Assembly (NCBI GenBank): GCA_025465355.1
Contig: JAODNN010000098.1
Location: 1 to 33,273 of the forward strand
Reading direction: 5' to 3'
DNA length: 33,273 bases
Origin: Blastococcus sp.
GTDB lineage: Bacteria > Actinomycetota > Actinomycetes > Mycobacteriales > Geodermatophilaceae
Positions 1 to 6,757 of this stretch are shown one piece after another (the first letter of the stretch is position 1; each line of letters opens with the position of its first letter). Below the pieces are notes generated by a model. The model was given only the letters and a program-made list of their open reading frames with translations. It had not been told where the DNA came from and did not search any database. Both the position numbers and the translations under genes were made by a program.

Positions 1-59
1 GGAACCGCCTTAGGGTCAGGCGTCCCTCAGCCCCGGGGACGTGGGCGGAGCGCCGAATC

Positions 60-223
60 CTGCCACCGCCCGAGATCCGTCCAATCCATGCAGCCGGCAG
101 GAGCGGGAGACCGCAGGATCAGCGAGCCGCCATCCGCGGCTCTCGGGGTGAAGCCGCCGTGCGGCGGCCGGGGAACCTTCCACCTCCGAACCCGACAGCA
201 CATTCCGCAGGCGTGCCGGAAGG
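60..223 (+). promoter_or_regulatory. c-di-AMP (ydaO/yuaA-type) riboswitch
   Basis: The leader of the lysozyme-like gene carries the sequence signature of actinobacterial ydaO riboswitches. GGGGTGAAG lies at 145-153, and CCGAACCCGACAGC lies at 186-199, followed by a CGCAGGCGT block at 206-214. Two perfect hairpins are visible: GAGCCGC/GCGGCTC at 124-130/136-142 and GCCGCC/GGCGGC at 153-158/163-168. A closing helix pairs CCTTCC (176-181) with GGAAGG (218-223). That GGAAGG is also the Shine-Dalgarno sequence of the gene starting at 228. This class binds c-di-AMP and in actinobacteria commonly sits before wall hydrolases, which fits the neighbour. The 5' boundary is approximate. Identification is by motif recall, not by a covariance search. 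Confidence 0.8.
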
Positions 224-227
224 CATC

Positions 228-725
228 ATGTCCAAGCCCTCGCACCTTGCACTCGCGCGCCCGCACACCTTCGCCCTCATGTGCGCCGCACTCCTCCTCA
301 TCGGCACGGCCCTCGGCGTGACGAGCCCCGCGCAGGCCGCCGAGGACGCCGCGCTCGCCCGCGGCGCCGACCTCTGCGCCCAGGTCGGCAACCAGGCCGG
401 CTTCCCCCGGAACGACCGGCTGGTCCGCGCCGTCGCGATCGGCCTGGCCGAGTCCAGCTGCAATCCCGCGGCCAGCCACCGCAACGGCGGCTCGCACCGC
501 TGTCGTGGCGGCTCGATCGACCGCGGACTGTGGCAGATCAACGGCTGCTCGCACCCCGAGGTCTCGGCGAGCTGCGCCTACCAGGCCCGCTGCAACGCCA
601 AGGCCGCCTACCGGATCTCCGCCCACGGCACGAACTTCCGGCCGTGGGCGACCTACGGCGGCGGCCAGTATCGCCGCTTCCTGGCCCCCGCCCGAGCCGC
701 GGTCAACCGGCTCGCCCGCACCTGA
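228..725 (+). CDS. secreted lysozyme-like / transglycosylase domain protein
   Basis: The 165-residue protein has a signal peptide. A basic start is followed by a hydrophobic stretch at about residues 13-32 and a likely cut after AQA at 35-37. The mature domain is lysozyme-like: a probable catalytic Glu75 in LAESSCNPAA, then the family motif DRGLWQIN, a CAYQARCNAKAA helix and a final FRPWATY motif. Several cysteines (near 50, 78 and beyond) could form disulfides outside the cell. The role is probably cleavage of peptidoglycan glycan strands. ATG at 228 is chosen over the upstream GTG at 159 because GGAAGG lies at 218-223 and because the earlier start would lie inside the riboswitch. Expression is probably set by c-di-AMP through that leader. 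The exact glycosidase or lytic mechanism cannot be told from sequence. Confidence 0.88.
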   Translation: MSKPSHLALARPHTFALMCAALLLIGTALGVTSPAQAAEDAALARGADLCAQVGNQAGFPRNDRLVRAVAIGLAESSCNPAASHRNGGSHRCRGGSIDRGLWQINGCSHPEVSASCAYQARCNAKAAYRISAHGTNFRPWATYGGGQYRRFLAPARAAVNRLART

Positions 726-733
726 GCCGAGGG

Positions 734-760
734 CGGTGCGGCCGGCAACCGCCCGCACCG
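734..760. terminator. hairpin between convergent genes
   Basis: CGGTGCGG (734-741) pairs with CCGCACCG (753-760) just after the lysozyme-like stop and before the sortase 3' end. There is no clear U-tract, so it is a GC-rich stem of the kind common in actinobacteria. It could serve both converging genes. Confidence 0.45.
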
Positions 761-774
761 GACCCTCCGCCTGT

Positions 775-1440
775 TCACCGGGCAGTTGAGCTCCTGGAAA
801 CCGCTCGGCCGGGAACCGGTGCGGCCAACACCACGACGTTGTCGGCGTAATTGCCGGTGCGCGTGTCGAAGGCGCCGCCGCAGGTGACCAGCGCCAGCTG
901 CGGTGGCCCGCCGGTGCGGAACAGCGCGCGCGGGAGACCGGCGGTCTTCGGGTAGGACCTCCGGGAGGTCACCGCGTACGCGTGGCTGCCCCCGGTTGCG
1001 TCGCCCACCTGGACGACGTCACCGAGGGAAAGGGCGAGCAGCCGCTCCAGCGGCCCGGCACCGTACGCCGCCGAGTCGACGTGGCCGGCGACCACGGCGA
1101 TGCCGGCGGCGTCCCCGGGTGTCGCACCGGCGGCATACCAGCCGAGCACAGTCGGCCGCTCCGGCAGTTCGAGCGCGCCGGAGGCCAGTACGCCGACCGG
1201 CACGAGGGGCACGGGCCCACCGACACCGGGCAGCGTCACCTGCACGGGGGCCGCCGGCACCGGGCGCACCGGTCTCCTGATGCGCCCGGTGCCGGCGGCC
1301 GGAGTGGTCACGGCAGCCACGGGAGGACCGATATCGGGCGCGTCGGCCCGGGGCGGGCGCTGCGCGAGCACCAGCCCCGTGCCGAGGAGGACGACTCCCC
1401 CGACGACCAGCACCAGGTGCCGGGCGGGGAGACACGTCAC
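775..1440 (-). CDS. class F-like sortase (transpeptidase)
   Basis: The 221-residue protein has an N-terminal membrane anchor (about residues 8-26), a proline-rich linker, and a sortase domain from about residue 65. His120 lies in AGHVDS and Cys187 in LALVTCGGAFD; the following NYADNVVV is typical of actinobacterial class F sortases. The catalytic arginine is probably Arg194, one place later than I expect for this class. Sortases cut surface proteins at an LPXTG-like signal and attach them to the wall. The GTG start at 1440 overlaps the stop of the upstream DUF4142 gene (GTGA, 1437-1440), so the two are translationally coupled. The upstream product itself ends in a sorting-type signal and is the obvious candidate substrate. 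The frame is open much further upstream, but that stretch is the shadow of the DUF4142 gene. Confidence 0.88.
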   Translation of the reverse strand: MTCLPARHLVLVVGGVVLLGTGLVLAQRPPRADAPDIGPPVAAVTTPAAGTGRIRRPVRPVPAAPVQVTLPGVGGPVPLVPVGVLASGALELPERPTVLGWYAAGATPGDAAGIAVVAGHVDSAAYGAGPLERLLALSLGDVVQVGDATGGSHAYAVTSRRSYPKTAGLPRALFRTGGPPQLALVTCGGAFDTRTGNYADNVVVLAAPVPGRAVSRSSTAR

Positions 1441-2099
1441 GCGGCCGACGTCCGGCGTCGGATCATCCCCGCCACCCCGGCCAGCACGGCCAGCGCACCC
1501 AGGCCGGCGATCCCCCAGCCGGCCGTCGGCAGACCGGACCCGGCCGCCTGCCCGCCGGAGCCGGCCGGGACCGACGTCGGCAGGCCCGACTGCTCCGCCA
1601 GGCCGCGCAGCGCGTTGAGGTGCTGCTGGATGACCGGCAGAGAGGTGCGTGCCAGGGCGAGGACCGAGGCGTCGGAACCGTTCTGCAGCTCGGCCATGGT
1701 CCCGGCGAGTGCCGTCTCGTGTCCGGCGATCTGGGCCGGGATCCAGGCGGTGTCGAAGGCCTGCCCCGACTTCTGTTGCAGGGCCGCCAGTTGCTGCTGC
1801 TGGGCCGCGCTGGGCGTCGACGGCAGCTGGACGCCCAGCTGCCGAGCCGCCTGGGTCAGCGCTGCGTCGAGTTGGCTGTGCATCTGGATGAACATGGCGG
1901 CGAGCTGCTTGACCTCGGCGCTGGCGGCCGCCTGTTGGGCGGCGTTGCCGGCGGCGATCTCGGCAAGGTTGGTCTGATGTGCGGCCTGCATCCACGTCAC
2001 GTCCTGGTTGGACGGCGCGGCGAGCGCGGGCACTGAGGTGAGGACGACGGCGCCGAGCACCGCGGCCGGGAGGAGAACGAGACGGGACAACCTGCTCAT
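1437..2099 (-). CDS. DUF4142 secreted protein with LPTAG sorting-type tail
   Basis: The 220-residue protein has a signal peptide (hydrophobic about 6-24, cut near ALA at 25-27). It is followed by a helical DUF4142 domain: an HQTNLAEIAAG helix, then VKQLAAMFIQMHSQLD, then a GHETALAG helix, in a ferritin-like arrangement without an obvious full metal site. The C-terminus is a Gly/Ser linker, LPTAG at 190-194, a hydrophobic stretch and an RRR tail. That is the architecture of a sortase cell-wall sorting signal, although the fourth position is Ala rather than Thr. The ATG at 2099 is chosen because the signal peptide begins there and a GGGAG lies just upstream. It is first in a two-gene unit with the sortase. 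The function of DUF4142 is unknown; anchoring to the wall is inference. Confidence 0.85.
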   Translation of the reverse strand: MSRLSRLVLLPAAVLGAVVLTSVPALAAPSNQDVTWMQAAHQTNLAEIAAGNAAQQAAASAEVKQLAAMFIQMHSQLDAALTQAARQLGVQLPSTPSAAQQQQLAALQQKSGQAFDTAWIPAQIAGHETALAGTMAELQNGSDASVLALARTSLPVIQQHLNALRGLAEQSGLPTSVPAGSGGQAAGSGLPTAGWGIAGLGALAVLAGVAGMIRRRTSAA

Positions 2100-2230
2100 G
2101 CGGAAACTCCCAGGAGGGCGAGCACAACGCGATGCCGAGAGGGCTACCCGGCTCCGCAGCTGACCGTCCCGGACTACTCCGAGCGGTCTCGTCGCACAAC
2201 CGGATCGCGCGCGATCAGCTGCCCAACGCA

Positions 2231-2287
2231 GAGATCCCGCGATCTCGTCGCCATCAGCGCGTGATGGTGACGAGATCGCGGGATCTC
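2231..2287. repeat. 57-bp nested palindrome downstream of NlpC/P60 gene
   Basis: Two 26-nt arms (2231-2256 and 2262-2287) are complementary except for one G:T pair and enclose a five-base GCGCG loop. Each arm contains its own smaller palindrome, GAGATC-CCGC-GATCTC at 2231-2246 and GAGATC-GCGG-GATCTC at 2272-2287. The element can therefore fold as one long stem or as two small hairpins. It lies between the NlpC/P60 stop at 2308 and the DUF4142 start at 2099, and the 14-bp palindrome GATCGCGCGCGATC follows at 2203-2216. It may terminate the NlpC/P60 transcript or be a dispersed repeat. Confidence 0.7.
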
Positions 2288-2307
2288 GGCGAGAAGGGGC
2301 CGGAGCG

Positions 2308-3645
2308 TCAGGCGCTCGGGCGCACCGCACCGATGAAGCCGCCCCACCGCATCGACGTCACCCGGACGGTCTTGCCGCTCTCCGGCGCCTCGATCATCTG
2401 ACCACCACCGAGGTACATGGCCACGTGGTGGATCGTCGACGGCCTGCTGGTGTTGGTCGCGTAGAACACCAGGTCGCCCGGCTGCAGGTTCGAGCTGGAC
2501 ACCTTGGGCAGCGTGGAGTACTGCGCACTGCTGTTGCGGGCGATGTAGATGCCGGCCTGGGCGTAGGCGTAGCGGGTCAGGCCGGAGCAGTCGAAGCCGA
2601 CCACGCCGGCGTCGATGCCCCACCCCTCGCTCGGGCCGGAGAGCGATCCACCGCCCCACGCGTAGCGGGTACCGATGTAGCGCATTGCGGCGTTGATGGC
2701 GGTCTGCGCCGCGGACGACGAACCGGCACCAGCGGGGGGACCCGAGGACTGGACCGGGGGCGGGTTGTTGCTCCCCCCGGAGTCGCCGCTCCCTCCGGAG
2801 GCCGCCTCGGCAGCCGCACGGGCGGCAGCCTCCGCGGCCCGTGCAGCCGCAGCCTGCTGCGCGTCGTAGCGCGCGGCCGCCGCGCGGGCGCCCTGGAGGC
2901 CGAGCAGCGTCCGCTGCGCCTTCTGGAGCTTGGCCTGCAGGGCACTCTGCTGGGCCTGGACCGCCGCTGCCTTCTGACGGGCACCGGCCTCCACGTTGCT
3001 GGCGGCGGTGAGCGCCTTGGCGGCTTCCTTCTTGAGCGTGTCGGCGTGGGCGAGTGCGCCGGCCGCGGCAGCCTTGCTCGCCGCCGTCCGCTGCTGCACC
3101 ACGGCGACCTTGACGAGGACGTCGGACCGGTGGCCGCCGGCGGACTCGAGCAGCGCCTGCCGTTCGAGCAGCTGCGCCGGGCCGTCGGCGGTCATGAGCG
3201 CCGCAAAGGTCGGCGAGGTGCTGCCCTGCATGTAGCTGCTGCGGGCGAAGGCGGCGACGTCGTCCCGGGCGACGCCCAGGTCGGCCTCGGCCTTCTTGGC
3301 GGCGGCCGCGGCGACGTCGGCGGCTGCCTGGGCGGTCTCGTACTCGGCCTGCTTGCCCTGGAAGGTGTCCAGGGCGATGTTCGCTGCCGCGCGCGCGGCG
3401 TCCACCGAGGCCTGGGCCGTCGCGAGTTGAGCGGTGATCCCGCCGACCTGGCGGGCCGCCTCCACCTTCGCCGCCTGGGCGGACCGGATCTGGCTGTCGC
3501 TGGGGGCGTGCGGACGGGCCGACGCCACCCCGGGCGCGACGACGAGGCAGGCAGCCGTGACGGCGCCGACCGCGATGATGCGGTGGGCCCAGCGGGTACC
3601 TGCGCTCCGGGCGATTCCGGTGTGCATTCCGACCTGCGTACTCAC
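2308..3645 (-). CDS. coiled-coil NlpC/P60 peptidoglycan endopeptidase
   Basis: The 445-residue secreted protein has a twin-basic N-terminus and a signal peptide ending near ASA at about residue 43. A long Ala-rich coiled coil spans about 50-280, followed by a Gly/Ser/Pro linker and a C-terminal NlpC/P60 domain from about 315. Catalytic Cys353 lies in FDCSGL and His407 in HHVAMYLG; PGDLVFY between them is a family motif. Enzymes of this RipA-like build cut peptide stems of peptidoglycan during growth and cell separation, and the coiled coil usually gates or localises them. The GTG at 3645 has a strong GAGGAG 7 bases upstream. A long, less GC-rich leader precedes it. The gene stands alone; the YeeE pair upstream reads the same way but is separated by about 195 bases. 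Confidence 0.9.
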   Translation of the reverse strand: MSTQVGMHTGIARSAGTRWAHRIIAVGAVTAACLVVAPGVASARPHAPSDSQIRSAQAAKVEAARQVGGITAQLATAQASVDAARAAANIALDTFQGKQAEYETAQAAADVAAAAAKKAEADLGVARDDVAAFARSSYMQGSTSPTFAALMTADGPAQLLERQALLESAGGHRSDVLVKVAVVQQRTAASKAAAAGALAHADTLKKEAAKALTAASNVEAGARQKAAAVQAQQSALQAKLQKAQRTLLGLQGARAAAARYDAQQAAAARAAEAAARAAAEAASGGSGDSGGSNNPPPVQSSGPPAGAGSSSAAQTAINAAMRYIGTRYAWGGGSLSGPSEGWGIDAGVVGFDCSGLTRYAYAQAGIYIARNSSAQYSTLPKVSSSNLQPGDLVFYATNTSRPSTIHHVAMYLGGGQMIEAPESGKTVRVTSMRWGGFIGAVRPSA

Positions 3646-3839
3646 GAACCGACTCCTCAGTCGACCAGCAATTCCGGCACCCTTTCGGGTGACTACTGAC
3701 GAATCGACCGGAACGGCTTAATGCTTGAGAGTCGTTCGCAAGAAATTTCTCACTCGCTGTGCAACATCGGCGAATCGCTCACCCGGAAGGGGTGATTGCA
3801 GGAATGGTCGCCATGTCGACAAATCGAAAGCGATGACTT
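3646..3839 (-). promoter_or_regulatory. low-GC leader with two similar hairpins
   Basis: This gap between the YeeE pair and the NlpC/P60 gene is clearly less GC-rich than its surroundings (30 of 60 bases at 3721-3780). It carries two small hairpins with the same arms, CACCC/GGGTG, at 3678-3691 and 3780-3794. On the minus strand the first is closed by a GAAA tetraloop. The promoter and 5' leader of the NlpC/P60 gene must lie here. I searched it for the ydaO signature seen before the first gene and did not find it. A specific RNA class cannot be named. Confidence 0.4.
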
Positions 3840-4313
3840 TCAGTGCTGCGGAGCGACCGGCAGCGGGATGGAGGCAACGGTCGGTTCGGTGCTCAGCGGC
3901 AGCTGCTGGCGGCGCTCCACCCAGCCACGCAGCCAGAGCCCGCCCAGCAGCCCGACCAGGACGACGAGGCCGTAGAGACCGCCCGTGGTCGTCATCACAA
4001 TGGTCATTCCCGGACACGTGGCGCCGACGCCGAATCCGAGCCCGAACACCACACCCCCGTAGAGGTGCCGCCGTTCGATCCTGTGGTGCGGCAGCACCAA
4101 TCGGCCGGCAAAACGCGTCCGGCCCAGCCGACGCAGGACGGCGAGACCGGCGAATGCGACCGCCATCGCGCTGGCCATCATCAAGAAGATGTAGGGGTTC
4201 TTCAGCAGTAGGCCGTCGTGAATGGTGAAGTAGTCGCCCAGGCCGCTGACCGTCAGCAGGAAACCGAATACGGCGCCGACGACGAGCGCCGACCAGCGGA
4301 ACCCGCGACTCAC
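3840..4313 (-). CDS. YeeE/YedE family transporter, C-terminal half protein
   Basis: The 157-residue membrane protein has about four hydrophobic segments. It carries the family motif GVGATCPGM, which matches the second conserved cysteine loop of YeeE/YedE (TsuA-type) sulfur-compound transporters. In TsuA-type proteins one long chain carries both loops. Here the family is split in two genes, as in the PmpA/PmpB arrangement, and this is the second half. GTG at 4313 overlaps the stop of the first half (GTGA at 4310-4313), so equal amounts of the two are probably made. The partner pore would form as a heteromer in the cytoplasmic membrane. Thiosulfate or another sulfur species is the likely cargo by family, but no sulfurtransferase lies beside it to confirm this. 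Confidence 0.82.
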   Translation of the reverse strand: MSRGFRWSALVVGAVFGFLLTVSGLGDYFTIHDGLLLKNPYIFLMMASAMAVAFAGLAVLRRLGRTRFAGRLVLPHHRIERRHLYGGVVFGLGFGVGATCPGMTIVMTTTGGLYGLVVLVGLLGGLWLRGWVERRQQLPLSTEPTVASIPLPVAPQH

Positions 4314-4780
4314 AGCGCGCCGCCGGTGAGCGCGTGCAGGGCGAGGGTGACGACCACGGCCACCGCGAAAAAGGTGATCGTCATGGCGAAGCTGTCCGGT
4401 GAGCCGGCCGCGCAGCCAGACATCCCGTGCCCCGATGTGCAGCCGCCCGCCCACCGCGAGCCGTAGCCCAGCGCCACCCCGACCAGCAGCAGCACCGGCA
4501 CCAGCAGCACCGGCGGCAGCACCTCCGACAGGCGGCCGTAGCCGTGCACGGTCACCGGCGGCCCCAGCACCGCGGCGACCGCCGAGCCCCCGACCAGAGC
4601 CAGCAGGAACCCGCGCCGCCAGGGCTCGGGCCGCCATCCCTCGACGGGCGCGATCGTGGCGAGCCAGGCCCCCGAGACCCCGAGCCGGGCGTTGATCAGT
4701 CCGTAGAGGGCGACCACGCAGAGCCCGACCCCTGGACCTGTGACCCACCACGGCCACTGCGCGCTGACCCACCCGAGCAT
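4310..4780 (-). CDS. YeeE/YedE family transporter, N-terminal half protein
   Basis: The 156-residue protein has four or five hydrophobic segments. The first family cysteine motif, GGCTSGHGMSGCAAGS, sits near residues 109-124, and the second cysteine in that loop is a small extra. The protein pairs with the coupled downstream gene to make the complete two-loop transporter fold. ATG at 4780 is preferred because AAGGG stands seven bases upstream; a GTG at 4810 would add ten basic residues before the first membrane helix. The gene is divergent from the small Lys-rich gene at 4947, and the roughly 165-base space between them must hold both promoters. Confidence 0.82.
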   Translation of the reverse strand: MLGWVSAQWPWWVTGPGVGLCVVALYGLINARLGVSGAWLATIAPVEGWRPEPWRRGFLLALVGGSAVAAVLGPPVTVHGYGRLSEVLPPVLLVPVLLLVGVALGYGSRWAGGCTSGHGMSGCAAGSPDSFAMTITFFAVAVVVTLALHALTGGAL

Positions 4781-4946
4781 GCGACGTCCCTTCGCCGGAG
4801 AACGGCGCACATGCTGTCATCCGGCGGCGCCCACCGGAACTCGTCGCAACTCCCGGATCTCCGCGGGAGACACGGGGGCACTTGCCCTTCGGGGGCGTAG
4901 CGTCCGGCCCACGGAGCCGTCCGGGTTCCCGCTGAGGGAGCACACC

Positions 4947-5084
4947 ATGGGTGACAAGTCCCCGCACAACGCGACGAACAAGAAGGTCGCCGTCAAGTCC
5001 ATCAAGGAGAAACGCCAGGACAAGAAGGCCAAGGCCGACCACACCTCGCAGATGGACAACCTGACCCACTCGAAGAAGGGCTGA
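4947..5084 (+). CDS. small lysine-rich hydrophilic protein
   Basis: The 45-residue protein begins MGDKSPHNATNKK and is rich in Lys, Asp and Asn, with no hydrophobic segment and no cysteine. TGAGGGAG lies just before the ATG with a six-base gap, so translation is well supported. A longer reading from 4740 would run through the divergent promoter region and is rejected. Similar tiny basic proteins starting MGDKSP are familiar from actinobacterial genomes, but no function is known to me. It is single-gene, closed by a strong hairpin terminator. Composition suggests a nucleic-acid or ribosome partner, but that is a guess. Confidence 0.72.
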   Translation: MGDKSPHNATNKKVAVKSIKEKRQDKKAKADHTSQMDNLTHSKKG

Positions 5085-5090
5085 CCCAGG

Positions 5091-5123
5091 GGCCGCTGAC
5101 CGGACGAGGGGCGGTCAGCGGCC
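5091..5123. terminator. bidirectional hairpin terminator
   Basis: GGCCGCTGACCG (5091-5102) is perfectly complementary to CGGTCAGCGGCC (5112-5123) across a nine-base loop. It lies six bases after the small Lys-rich gene. Its right arm contains the stop codon of the converging thiamine-diphosphate enzyme gene at 5115. There is no long U-tract. Confidence 0.65.
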
Positions 5124-6668
5124 GGGCAGGACGGCGTCGATGAGGTGCGGGCCCGGCTCGGCCAGCGCCTTCCGCAGCTGTTCGGTGAGCTCCTCCGCCG
5201 TCCTCGCGCGCGACGCCGGCACGCCCATTCCCTGCGCGAGGGCGACGAAGTCCAGGCCAGGCCGGGTCAGCTCGAGCAACCGGGTGGCCCGCTCGCCGCC
5301 GTGCTGCGCGCCGACGCGGGTGAGCTCCTGCTCGAGGATCGCGTAGGCGCTGTTGTCGCAGATGATCGTGGTGATGTCGAGCTGCTCGCGGGCGTAGGTC
5401 CACAGCGCCGAGATCGTGTACATCGCGCTGCCGTCGGCCTGGATGCCGATCACCGGGCGGTCCGGGCAGGCGACCGCCGCCCCGAGCGCCATCGGGAGCC
5501 CGTCCCCGATCGCGCCTCCGGTGAGCGAGAGCGAGTCGTGCCGCGGCGCCCCCGAGGTCAGCTCGTCGAGGCCTACCCCCGAGGTGAGCGCCTCGTCGAC
5601 GAGGATGGTGCCCTCTGGCATCAGCGCGCCCACGACGGCCGACAGCGCCCGCGGGGTCAACTTTCCGGTCGGCAGCTCCGGCCGGGAGGCCGCGAGCAGC
5701 GCCGGCTCGGCGTCCGGTGCCGCGAGCGAGACCAAGGCCTGCAAGGCGGCGACGCCGTCCTCCCCCGGCGCCGACAGCACGTGCACCGTGCAGTCCTCGG
5801 GCACCGGGTGCCCTGGTACTTCGCCCGGATAAGCGAAGAAGTGCACCGGGGACGTCGCCCCGGAGAGCACCAGGTGCTTCGTCCCGGCCAGCGCGGCGAT
5901 CGCCATCTCCGGCGGGTACGGCAGCTTCGGGACGTCGGGCAGCCCGGCCCCCCGCGCCGCTCGGGACGGGAACGTCTCCGACATCAGCCGCGCGCCGGTT
6001 CCGGCGGCCACCCGCGCTGCCGCGAGCAGGCCGTCCTCCCCCATCACGTCACCACCGAGGAAGAGCACCGTCTCCTCGCCCGACGCCAGCACGCCGGCGA
6101 TCTCCTCGACCACCGACGGCGCCACGTGCGGGGCCGGCCGCGGCGGGCACGGCTCGGCCACCGCGGCACCGTCCTCCCAGGACACGTCCGCGGGGAGGAT
6201 CAGCGTGGCGATCGAACCCGGTGCGGCCGAGGCGGCGGCGACCGCCTCCGCGGCGTCCGCGCCGACGTCGGCGGGCATCAGTGAACGCCGCACCCAGCCG
6301 GAGACGGTTCCGGCGAGCGCATCGATGTCGGACTCCAGCGGCGCGTCGAGCCGCTTGTGCGACCGGGCGTGGTCGCCGACCACGTTGACCAGCGGCGTCC
6401 TGCCGCGGCGGGCGTTGTGCAGGTTCGCCAGCCCGTTGCCGAGACCCGGCCCGAGGTGCAACAGCGTCGCCGCCGGGCGCCCGGCCATCCGCGAGTATCC
6501 GTCGGCTGCGCCGGTCGCGACGCCCTCGAACAGCGTCAGCACCGCCCGCATCTCCGGGACGTCGTCCAGGGCGGCGACGAAGTGCATCTCCGATGTGCCC
6601 GGGTTCGCGAAGCAGACGTCCACGCCCGCGTCGACCAGCGTGCGGATCAGTGCCTGTGCGCCGTTCAC
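5115..6668 (-). CDS. thiamine diphosphate enzyme, acetolactate synthase-like
   Basis: The 517-residue protein has the three-domain build of ThDP decarboxylases and ligases. The N-terminal Pyr domain holds the cofactor-activating Glu48 in FEGVATGAADGYSRM. A central domain follows, then a C-terminal PP domain with the metal/diphosphate motif running from Asp412 in ADGSAMYT to Asn439 in ICDN. It is shorter than true IlvB (about 570 or more), and no small regulatory subunit gene is next to it. It is therefore more likely a paralogue of the benzoylformate decarboxylase/acetolactate-synthase-like group than the branched-chain biosynthesis enzyme. The substrate cannot be told. The GTG start at 6668 places the conserved first helix at the N-terminus; the ribosome-binding site is weak. 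The gene may share a transcript with the dehydrogenase gene upstream (90-base gap). Confidence 0.82.
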   Translation of the reverse strand: MNGAQALIRTLVDAGVDVCFANPGTSEMHFVAALDDVPEMRAVLTLFEGVATGAADGYSRMAGRPAATLLHLGPGLGNGLANLHNARRGRTPLVNVVGDHARSHKRLDAPLESDIDALAGTVSGWVRRSLMPADVGADAAEAVAAASAAPGSIATLILPADVSWEDGAAVAEPCPPRPAPHVAPSVVEEIAGVLASGEETVLFLGGDVMGEDGLLAAARVAAGTGARLMSETFPSRAARGAGLPDVPKLPYPPEMAIAALAGTKHLVLSGATSPVHFFAYPGEVPGHPVPEDCTVHVLSAPGEDGVAALQALVSLAAPDAEPALLAASRPELPTGKLTPRALSAVVGALMPEGTILVDEALTSGVGLDELTSGAPRHDSLSLTGGAIGDGLPMALGAAVACPDRPVIGIQADGSAMYTISALWTYAREQLDITTIICDNSAYAILEQELTRVGAQHGGERATRLLELTRPGLDFVALAQGMGVPASRARTAEELTEQLRKALAEPGPHLIDAVLPGR

Positions 6669-6757
6669 GTCGGCACTCTTACACGCGGTGCCGCGCTCGG
6701 CGATCCGACCGGGGAGCGGTCAGCCGGCCGGATCCGTGCGGCACTGGACAGGAGCGT

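Noticed and set aside
1-59. A partial gene at the left edge
   Set aside because: No frame here shows a recognisable protein. The sequence looks like promoter or the extreme 5' part of the riboswitch leader.
3814-3842. Leader of the NlpC/P60 gene as a second c-di-AMP riboswitch
   Set aside because: The conserved CCGAACCCGACAGC-type block and GGGGTGAA block present before the first gene are both missing from the reverse complement of 3646-3840.
5115-6668. Acetolactate synthase IlvB of branched-chain synthesis
   Set aside because: The protein is short for IlvB and no IlvN or IlvC gene is near, so only a general thiamine-diphosphate enzyme call is made.
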